Shown here piece by piece: positions 1-5,094 of a stretch of DNA of 5,094 nucleotides. This stretch comes from Pseudobutyrivibrio sp. (GTDB taxonomy: Bacteria; Bacillota_A; Clostridia; Lachnospirales; Lachnospiraceae). The position numbers and the translations under genes were made by a program. The DNA lies in the NCBI GenBank assembly GCA_024691465.1, contig JAILNO010000061.1:1-5094 (forward strand), given 5' to 3'. Each line of letters starts with the position of its first letter. Position 1 is the first letter of the stretch. The notes under the pieces are model-generated. The model searched no databases. It had not been told where the DNA came from and worked only from the letters and a program-made list of their open reading frames with translations.

Positions 1-15
1 TAACCTACCTCACAT

Positions 16-21
16 AAGGAG
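16..21 (+). promoter_or_regulatory. Shine-Dalgarno of the GH42 gene
   Basis: AAGGAG is a near-perfect Shine-Dalgarno. It lies 10 bases before the ATG at 32 and only 5 bases before an out-of-frame ATG at 27. The ATG at 27 reads ATG TTA TGA and stops at once, so the start at 32 is the productive one. No promoter is visible in bases 1-31. Confidence 0.85.
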
Positions 22-31
22 ATTAAATGTT

Positions 32-2074
32 ATGACTAGTAAGAAATTATTCACCAAGATAGATGGTCTACTCCACGGCGGTGACTACAATCCCGAACAG
101 TGGTTGGATAGACCAGATATCCTTGCAAAAGATATTCAGTATATGAAGGAAGCTGAGATTAATTGCGTCTCTTTGGGAATATTCTCCTGGGCAGTACATG
201 AGCCTACCGAAGGGGATATTAATCTAGACTGGCTTCAGGAGATCATGGATAAGCTCTATGCCAATGGCATCTACACCATACTTGCCACTCCTACTGGTGC
301 TCGCCCTGCCTGGCTTGATGAGAAGTATCCTTCCGCCATGCGCTGCGACGAGTATGGCGTACGCAATCATCATGGTGTTCGCCATAACCACTGCATGACC
401 TCCCCTGAGTTCCGAGAAAAGGTACGAATAATCGACACCGCACTAGCCAAGCGTTTCGCAAATCATCCAGGCCTTCTTATGTGGCACATATCTAACGAGC
501 TGGGAGGCTTCTGCTATTGCGACAGCTGTAAGGCCAGGTTCAGACAGTGGCTGGCCAAGCGTTATGACAACGATATCAACAAGCTTAACAAGGCCTGGTG
601 GACTACCTTTTGGTCTCATACTTTTACAAGCTTCGAACAGATTGACCCACCATATGCTAACGGTGAGAGCTGCATCCTGGGCCTTAATCTAGACTGGAAG
701 CGCTTCACCACCTTTTCAGCTACTGATTTCATGAGATTTGAGATAGATACTCTGAGAGCTGCAGGTGCTACGGAACCTACCACCACTAATTTCATGGAGA
801 TGTTCTATGATTACGACTATCACTACATGAGTCAATTCATAGATGTAATCAGCTGGGATAATTATCCTGAGCTACATAACAACTGGAAAAGTGACGCTGA
901 TACCATGCTTGAGCGCAGCTTTAACCATGCATTATTCAGGAGTATGAAGGTTGATCAGCCATTTATGATGATGGAGTCAGCACCAGGGCTTGTTAACTGG
1001 CGCCCTGTCAACAAGTATAGACGCCCTGGGGTGCACAAGCTAATCTCCCTTCAGGCTATAGCCTGTGGTTCAGATACTGTCCAGTATTTCCAGATCAGGA
1101 AGAGTCGTGGTTCCTCTGAACAGTTCCACGGAGCTGTCATAGACCACATCGGAACTAATGACACCAGAGTATTCAAGGAAGTGGCTTCTGTTGGAAAGGA
1201 CCTGCTATCGCTTGAGGAAATTACAGGCTCCCTATCTGGTAATAGAGTAGCCCTAATCTTCGATTGGGATAATCGCTGGGCCATAGATGATGTGAGGGCT
1301 CTTTCTCAGGAGTCTAAGAAATATGTGGAGACCTGCATGGATATATACAATGAATTCATGAGTATGGGAGTTGAGCCTGATATTATTTCATCAGATATGG
1401 ACTTTGATAAATATTCTATCATAGTAGCCCCTATGCTATATGTATTACATGATAATATAGGTTCCAAAATAGCTTCATTTGTGGATAATGGTGGTGAATT
1501 CATGGCCACTTATTTCACTGGATATGTGGATAAGTCACTGCTTACATTCCTCGGTGGATTCCCAGGGGATGGCCTATCTAAGGTATTCGGCCTCAGGTCA
1601 GAAGAAATAGACTCTCTATATCCTGATGATCAGGTATCCATAAGTATATTAGATAGGACAGGGCATGGAACCTACACTGTGGCTGTCCATGATTATCAGG
1701 AGATGCTTAGGGATGTAAATGCCGATGTGCTTGCAAGGTACGAGGAAGACTATCTGGCTGGACTGCCTGCAATCACCTGCAATTCCTACGGTGATGGTCA
1801 CGCCTACTACGTGGCCTGCCGAACCGAGCAGTCCCAGATTGAGTTCCTGTATAGAGACATGCTAGAGCGAGCTCATATCCCTTATAAGAAGCTTCCTGCA
1901 GGTATCGAGAAGCACACCCGATACAAGGATGACATTACCTATGACTTCTATATGAATTGCACTAGTGAAGCTAATACCGTGACAGGTATATCAGGATTCA
2001 ATCTCCTTAATTCCACTGAAGTATTAGATACACTTACCCTTAATCCATATGAAGTAGCTGTACTCAAGAGTTAA
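32..2074 (+). CDS. Beta-galactosidase, glycoside hydrolase family 42
   Basis: This 680-residue enzyme should remove terminal beta-D-galactose from galactosides by the retaining mechanism of GH42. There is no signal peptide, so it probably works in the cytoplasm on imported oligosaccharides, such as those from galactan or arabinogalactan. Visible landmarks: the N-terminal GGDYNPEQW motif (residues 16-24); a TIM barrel over about 13-395; the acid/base Glu156 in HISNE; the nucleophile Glu315 in MMMESAPG; and a cysteine set Cys121, Cys161, Cys163 and Cys166 matching the structural zinc site of many GH42 enzymes. Residues about 400-610 fit the Rossmann-like trimerisation domain and about 615-680 the small C-terminal beta domain. 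Length is normal for the family (650-700). The start at 32 is set by AAGGAG at 16-21. One oddity is Ile355 in YFQIRKSRG, where relatives usually have Trp. The family call is firm; the natural substrate is inferred. Confidence 0.95.
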   Translation: MTSKKLFTKIDGLLHGGDYNPEQWLDRPDILAKDIQYMKEAEINCVSLGIFSWAVHEPTEGDINLDWLQEIMDKLYANGIYTILATPTGARPAWLDEKYPSAMRCDEYGVRNHHGVRHNHCMTSPEFREKVRIIDTALAKRFANHPGLLMWHISNELGGFCYCDSCKARFRQWLAKRYDNDINKLNKAWWTTFWSHTFTSFEQIDPPYANGESCILGLNLDWKRFTTFSATDFMRFEIDTLRAAGATEPTTTNFMEMFYDYDYHYMSQFIDVISWDNYPELHNNWKSDADTMLERSFNHALFRSMKVDQPFMMMESAPGLVNWRPVNKYRRPGVHKLISLQAIACGSDTVQYFQIRKSRGSSEQFHGAVIDHIGTNDTRVFKEVASVGKDLLSLEEITGSLSGNRVALIFDWDNRWAIDDVRALSQESKKYVETCMDIYNEFMSMGVEPDIISSDMDFDKYSIIVAPMLYVLHDNIGSKIASFVDNGGEFMATYFTGYVDKSLLTFLGGFPGDGLSKVFGLRSEEIDSLYPDDQVSISILDRTGHGTYTVAVHDYQEMLRDVNADVLARYEEDYLAGLPAITCNSYGDGHAYYVACRTEQSQIEFLYRDMLERAHIPYKKLPAGIEKHTRYKDDITYDFYMNCTSEANTVTGISGFNLLNSTEVLDTLTLNPYEVAVLKS

Positions 2075-2088
2075 TTTTTACATAAATA

Positions 2089-2116
2089 AAGCGCTAATCC
2101 TGCTGGACTAGCGCTT
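2089..2116. terminator. Bidirectional intrinsic terminator between convergent genes
   Basis: An 8-base-pair perfect stem pairs 2089-2096 (AAGCGCTA) with 2109-2116 (TAGCGCTT). After one A-C mismatch, three further pairs (TCC with GGA) close a TGCT tetraloop. The plus strand continues into a T-rich tract (TATTATTATTT), and the minus strand into TTTATTTATG then TAAAAATT, so the same hairpin can end transcripts from both sides. The T tracts are interrupted, so efficiency is uncertain. The mutS2 stop codon (2121-2123) lies in the plus-strand T tract, four bases beyond the stem. Confidence 0.88.
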
Positions 2117-2120
2117 ATTA

Positions 2121-4595
2121 TTATTTAAAAGTTACGATGGTAACACCTGCATCACCCTCGCCGAATTCTCCCTGATGGAATTCCTTGATATTCTTGCACT
2201 TGCGCAGATACTGCTGAACTCCCGCGCGCAAGGCTCCTGTGCCCTTACCATGTACCACCCTGACTGAAGTCAGATGACTGATGTAGGCATCATCTAAGTA
2301 CTTCTCAAGCTTAGCTATACCCTCATCTACTGTACAACCCAGTAGATTAATTTCAGGAGAAATAGACGCAGCCTTGTTGAATCCGCCGTAGGTCATATTC
2401 TTAACTCGAGTGCCCTTCTTAGGTACGAACTTATCCTCTTCCTCTATGAGAACCAGATCCTTAATATTCACAGTGGACTTCATGATACCCATCTGTACCA
2501 TCACATCCCCCTTACTGTTAGGCTTAGAGCATACATTACCAGTGAGATTCATCGAGAGTACCTTGACCTTATCACCCACATGGAGGTCGGTAGGCACATT
2601 ATGATTCTCCTGAGGCTTAGCCTCTTCCTTGGCCTTGCTCTTAGACTTGTTGATATTCTTACCAAGAGCCTGACGCTTAGCTTCCATGGCAGAGATATTG
2701 CCGTTACCTTTTCCGAACTTATTGAAATCACGGATAGTCTCATCTGCCAAATCCTTCGCTTCCTGAAGAATATCTGCAGCCTCCTGATGGGCATCTCGAA
2801 TAATCTCCTCGCGCTGAGACTTGATTCGCTCTTCCTTAGCCATAGCATCACTCAGTTTCCTCTCTGCAAGGGCCAAATCTTCTGCAGCTTTTGCTGCATT
2901 TTCCTCAACCTCATGACGCTTAAGCTCTAAATCAACCATCAAATCTTCGAAATTCTTATCGTTTTCTGACAATCTACCCTTGGCATCGTCAATTAACTCA
3001 ACAGGAATGCCTAATTTCTTAGAAATTGCAAATGCGTTAGATTTGCCTGGCACACCCATGATTAGACGGTATGTAGGACTGAGAGTTTCCAATGAGAACT
3101 CACAAGAAGCATTCTCAACACCCTCAGTTGAGAGTGCATATACCTTCAATTCACTATAGTGAGTAGTAGCCATAATACGCACATCAAGCATGTGCAATCT
3201 ATCTAGTATAGACTGTGCAAGGGCAGCGCCCTCCTTAGGGTCAGTACCAGCACACAGCTCATCGATAAGCACCAGGAACTGTGGGACCTTAGCAGGCTCA
3301 TTGCTACCATGCAACACCTTAGAATTCCTGAAGTCTATCTTATTCTTCTCTATAATCTCCTCAGTCTCATGTGAGTAGCTTCCACTATCGATAGCCTCTA
3401 GTATGTGGACAATATTAACCATATGAGATGAGAATGTGGACAAGGACTGCTCAATAGACTGCTCATCACCTATATCTGCATACACATCATCGAATACTGC
3501 AATCTGGCTCCTATCCTTAGCAGGTATATGAAGTCCCGCCTGAGCCATAAGAGTAAGCAGACCACAAGTCTTAAGAGACACGGTCTTACCACCTGTATTA
3601 GGACCAGTCACAAGCAGCAGATTATAATCCTCTCCCAGCTTGATATCTGTAGCCACGACCTTCTTAGGGTCTAGCAATGGATGACGAGCCCCTCTGAGAT
3701 TAATAATTCCATCCTCATTGAACTCAGGATTGCTTCCATTAAGCTCTATAGCATATCTACCCTTAGCCAGCACGAAGTCAATATATGTAAGCAGCTCAAA
3801 GTTACGAATAATTCCCTCTGAGCTACTCGCTATCCTATTAGAAATATCTGCAAGAATCCTTGCAATCTCATCCTGCTCCCTAACCTGCAGCTCCCTCAAC
3901 TCATTATTCAAATCAACAGCCTGCATAGGCTCAATGAAGAAGGTCGAACCTGTAGAAGACTGATCATGCACCATACCTGGCACCCTACTCTTATAATCCG
4001 CCCTAACTGGCAGACAGTACCTACCGCCACGCAGCGTAACTACAGGCTCCTGCAGATACCCACGTGTAGTACTATTATTAAGCATAGAGTTCATAACACT
4101 CTTAATCTTCTCATTAGTCTGATGCATACCCCTACGGATATCATGTAGAGCCACACTAGCATCATCTGCAATAGTATCCTCATCTATAATGCATCGTCTA
4201 ATCTCATTAAGTATAGCCACCTCTGGTGAAAGCCCATTGAAGTAGAAGCTAAGCGCATCCTCTTCCTCCACCTGATTACCATATGTACTAACCCTCTTAG
4301 TAACCTCAAGCACCGAAGCCACCGCAAGAATCTCCTCTATGGTAAGAGTAGATCCCAGCCCTAATCTAGCCAACGAAGCCCTCAGATCCGTGGTACCACT
4401 GGCACTCACATCTCCCACCTTCACCAATCGATTAAATGCGCAAGCCGTCTCAGCCTGCATCACCTTAATCTCCTCTATATCATTAATAGGCAATAGCTGC
4501 TGACACTTAATCTTAGCCGACTCACATGTAGCCAGCTCCGCAAGCCTCGCAACTATCTTGTCATATTCCAACGTCTTTAAAACTTTAAGATTCAT
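2121..4595 (-). CDS. mutS2: MutS2, Smr-domain MutS homologue (ribosome rescue / anti-recombination ATPase)
   Basis: MutS2 is a dimeric cytoplasmic ABC-type ATPase that lacks the mismatch-recognition domain of MutS. In other bacteria it has been linked to suppression of homologous recombination and to splitting of collided ribosomes. Domains seen: N-terminal core and clamp helices (about 1-300); Walker A GPNTGGKT at 331-338; signature loop DIGDEQSIEQSLSTFSSHM at 374-392; Walker B with Asp445-Glu446 in VLIDELCAGTDP; switch His479 in TTH; a long charged coiled coil (about 545-625); a Lys-rich linker (about 640-662); a KOW-like beta domain (about 670-720); and a C-terminal Smr domain (about 748-824) with HGKGTGALR at 782-790. 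At 824 residues it is longer than the usual 780-800, largely because of an insert at about 404-438. The Smr LDLRG motif reads INLLG (749-753). ATG at 4593-4595 follows AGAGGT at a good distance and begins the standard MNLKVLKTLEYDKI N-terminus. Identity is certain; the effect of the two oddities is not known. Confidence 0.97.
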   Translation of the reverse strand: MNLKVLKTLEYDKIVARLAELATCESAKIKCQQLLPINDIEEIKVMQAETACAFNRLVKVGDVSASGTTDLRASLARLGLGSTLTIEEILAVASVLEVTKRVSTYGNQVEEEDALSFYFNGLSPEVAILNEIRRCIIDEDTIADDASVALHDIRRGMHQTNEKIKSVMNSMLNNSTTRGYLQEPVVTLRGGRYCLPVRADYKSRVPGMVHDQSSTGSTFFIEPMQAVDLNNELRELQVREQDEIARILADISNRIASSSEGIIRNFELLTYIDFVLAKGRYAIELNGSNPEFNEDGIINLRGARHPLLDPKKVVATDIKLGEDYNLLLVTGPNTGGKTVSLKTCGLLTLMAQAGLHIPAKDRSQIAVFDDVYADIGDEQSIEQSLSTFSSHMVNIVHILEAIDSGSYSHETEEIIEKNKIDFRNSKVLHGSNEPAKVPQFLVLIDELCAGTDPKEGAALAQSILDRLHMLDVRIMATTHYSELKVYALSTEGVENASCEFSLETLSPTYRLIMGVPGKSNAFAISKKLGIPVELIDDAKGRLSENDKNFEDLMVDLELKRHEVEENAAKAAEDLALAERKLSDAMAKEERIKSQREEIIRDAHQEAADILQEAKDLADETIRDFNKFGKGNGNISAMEAKRQALGKNINKSKSKAKEEAKPQENHNVPTDLHVGDKVKVLSMNLTGNVCSKPNSKGDVMVQMGIMKSTVNIKDLVLIEEEDKFVPKKGTRVKNMTYGGFNKAASISPEINLLGCTVDEGIAKLEKYLDDAYISHLTSVRVVHGKGTGALRAGVQQYLRKCKNIKEFHQGEFGEGDAGVTIVTFK

Positions 4596-4599
4596 AGTT

Positions 4600-4605
4600 A
4601 CCTCT
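4600..4605 (-). promoter_or_regulatory. Ribosome-binding site of mutS2
   Basis: The minus strand reads AGAGGT, 4 bases before the ATG (5 from the last G of GAGG). It is a little close to the start but adequate, and no competing in-frame ATG lies just upstream. Confidence 0.75.
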
Positions 4606-4630
4606 TATCTAATACATCTAATTCCCTTAA

Positions 4631-4659
4631 ATTATAAGCATTTCCTCCCCTAGGCACAA
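4631..4659 (-). promoter_or_regulatory. Predicted SigA-type promoter of mutS2
   Basis: On the minus strand a perfect TATAAT (4631-4636) lies 17 bases downstream of TTGTGC (4654-4659), which keeps the TTG of the -35 consensus. Transcription would start near 4624, giving a leader of about 28 bases with the AGAGGT site. The perfect -10 and ideal spacer make this the most credible promoter in the window; the weak second half of the -35 leaves some doubt. Confidence 0.65.
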
Positions 4660-4694
4660 CACATTTTCAACCTGCCCCGCCTCACCTACTCATG

Positions 4695-4717
4695 CCCCTC
4701 CCCACCAGGCCCTGCCC
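4695..4717 (-). other. Potential G-quadruplex upstream of the mutS2 promoter
   Basis: The plus strand has four cytosine runs at 4695-4698, 4700-4703, 4710-4712 and 4715-4717. The minus strand therefore reads G3, 2 bases, G3, 6 bases, G4, 1 base, G4, which meets the usual rule of four runs of at least three G with loops of 1-7. It lies in a wider cytosine-rich stretch (about 4670-4745) and about 36 bases upstream of the predicted mutS2 -35. Folding in the cell and any effect on mutS2 are inference. Confidence 0.6.
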
Positions 4718-4742
4718 TTTATATAGAGCCACCTCCACCCCC

Positions 4743-4756
4743 GGTGCCTTAGCACC
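4743..4756 (+). other. Small hairpin followed by a T run
   Basis: GGTGC (4743-4747) pairs with GCACC (4752-4756) around a CTTA loop, with a T5 run at 4763-4767. The stem is short and the T run starts six bases away, so it is at best a weak plus-strand terminator. It may be chance. Confidence 0.25.
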
Positions 4757-4932
4757 ATCCACTTTTTGCTGGCATCGTCTGCGGATTATGATTTTCTAAG
4801 GGTCAAGTGTCGCTTTTATTATGGTGGGCGTTTTTTCAATTCTTTGCACTTCTATCGGGATGGTTTGTAGGGGACAGACACTTATATTTATATTAAGAGA
4901 AGCTTCTACAGAACTTATGGGAGCAACTGCAT
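4757..4932. other. Intergenic stretch without a recognised gene
   Basis: No gene with a start codon and ribosome-binding site is visible here. It contains a widely spaced inverted repeat (AAGTGTC at 4805-4811 and GACACTT at 4877-4883), a GGGGACAGACACTT segment (4870-4883), an A/T-rich segment (4881-4896) and a perfect 10-base palindrome AGAAGCTTCT (4898-4907). TTGTAG (4865-4870) and TATATT (4889-4894), 18 bases apart, form a poor candidate plus-strand promoter for the structured element that follows. The composition differs from the cytosine-rich segment on its left, as expected if the right-hand part were an inserted or repeated element. Confidence 0.4.
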
Positions 4933-5094
4933 GACCGTACGAGTGAGCTTAGTAAAATAGAAGCAGTTTATAATGTGAACTGGGCACGCGGAGCCATGGA
5001 CGGCGCAGCGAGCCTTAAAATGAAACGGACTGATTTTTAAGGCGGTGCCCATTCACAAATAAACTGCTTCGTAATTTTACTTAGCAAACGGGTC
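4933..5094 (+). repeat. Long imperfect palindrome: structured RNA or MITE-like element, possibly cut by the window edge
   Basis: The two halves of this 162-base segment are nested complements. Outermost, 4933-4938 pairs with 5088-5094 with one bulged G. Next, 4947-4958 pairs with 5074-5085 (11 of 12). Then 4960-4970 pairs with 5060-5070 (11 of 11). Then 4975-4987 pairs with 5045-5056 with one bulged C. These enclose a branched centre with a perfect 9-base-pair hairpin, 5012-5020 with 5035-5043, and a weak 3-pair stem, 4993-4995 with 5002-5004. This amount of ordered pairing is far beyond chance. I do not recognise the family. Possible readings are a palindromic intergenic repeat or non-autonomous mobile element, or a stable non-coding RNA; the strand is arbitrary because either strand folds. 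The pairing reaches the final base, so more may lie outside the window. Confidence 0.75.
5012..5043 (+). other. Apical hairpin inside the palindromic element
   Basis: GCCTTAAAA (5012-5020) pairs perfectly with TTTTAAGGC (5035-5043) around a 14-base loop, 5021-5034. It forms one arm of the branched centre. A 14-codon reading frame (ATG at 4996, TAA at 5038-5040) runs across it, but no convincing ribosome-binding site precedes that frame. Confidence 0.7.

Noticed and set aside
1051..1509. Two minus-strand open frames of 67-77 codons inside the GH42 gene
   Set aside because: Shadows of the conserved barrel and trimerisation-domain coding sequence on the opposite strand, without start signals of their own.
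2410..2930. Overlapping plus- and minus-strand open frames of 64-116 codons inside mutS2
   Set aside because: They lie wholly within the well-conserved mutS2 coding sequence in other frames, have no ribosome-binding sites and encode no recognisable protein.
3282..3386. Frameshift or small mobile insertion inside mutS2
   Set aside because: The reading frame is continuous, flanking motifs are intact on both sides, and I see no terminal repeats or target duplication, so it is treated as a natural protein insert.
4844..4872. TTGCAC as a -35 for a plus-strand promoter
   Set aside because: At a 17-base spacing the -10 place reads GTAGGG, which is not promoter-like.
4860..4934. 24-codon plus-strand frame starting ATG GTT and ending GATA-stop
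   Set aside because: No convincing Shine-Dalgarno, too short to judge, no recognisable family. Its stop merely overlaps the first base pairs of the palindrome.
4796..4948. Minus-strand open frame of about 50 codons, ending ATLDP and a stop
   Set aside because: It has no ATG, no ribosome-binding site and no recognised family, and it overlaps the palindromic element. An open stretch of this length is expected by chance; a decayed gene remnant cannot be excluded.
4897..5040. Plus-strand open frame of 47 codons with protein-like composition, ending KMKRTDF
   Set aside because: The only ATG codons are near its end (4996 and 5020), neither with a good ribosome-binding site, and it lies within the nested stems. 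The pairing explains the sequence better than coding does.

Overview
The window holds two complete convergent genes followed by about 500 bases without a credible gene. The plus-strand gene (32-2074) encodes a cytoplasmic family-42 glycoside hydrolase (beta-galactosidase type). The minus-strand gene (2121-4595) encodes MutS2, the Smr-domain MutS homologue that acts in Firmicutes in recombination control and ribosome rescue. Protein style and moderate GC (by eye in the 40s) suggest a gut or rumen Clostridia, probably Lachnospiraceae (Butyrivibrio, Pseudobutyrivibrio or a relative). That placement is inference from family resemblance, not a database result.

Layout: bases 1-31 hold only a strong Shine-Dalgarno, so the promoter of the glycosidase gene, or an operon partner, lies off the left edge. 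The two genes converge on a 46-base gap that holds one compact hairpin (2089-2116) with T-rich flanks on both sides, which can serve as a shared bidirectional terminator. mutS2 has its own readable promoter (TTGTGC, 17 bases, TATAAT on the minus strand) and a short leader with an AGAGGT ribosome-binding site. Upstream of that promoter is a cytosine-rich stretch whose minus strand has a canonical four-run G-quadruplex pattern.

The right end (4933-5094) is the most unusual part: a long imperfect inverted repeat with four consecutive helices closing on an internal branch that carries a further hairpin. It reads as a structured RNA or a MITE-like palindromic repeat, and it runs to the last base of the window, so it may be incomplete. 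I do not recognise it as a known RNA family.

The two genes have no evident functional link. One is carbohydrate catabolism (release of galactose from beta-galactosides or plant galactans), the other is a housekeeping nucleic-acid and ribosome-quality factor. Within the proteins, three departures stand out: a roughly 35-residue insertion just before Walker B of MutS2, a degenerate LDLR motif in its Smr domain, and isoleucine in place of the usual tryptophan in the FQWR-type motif of the glycosidase.
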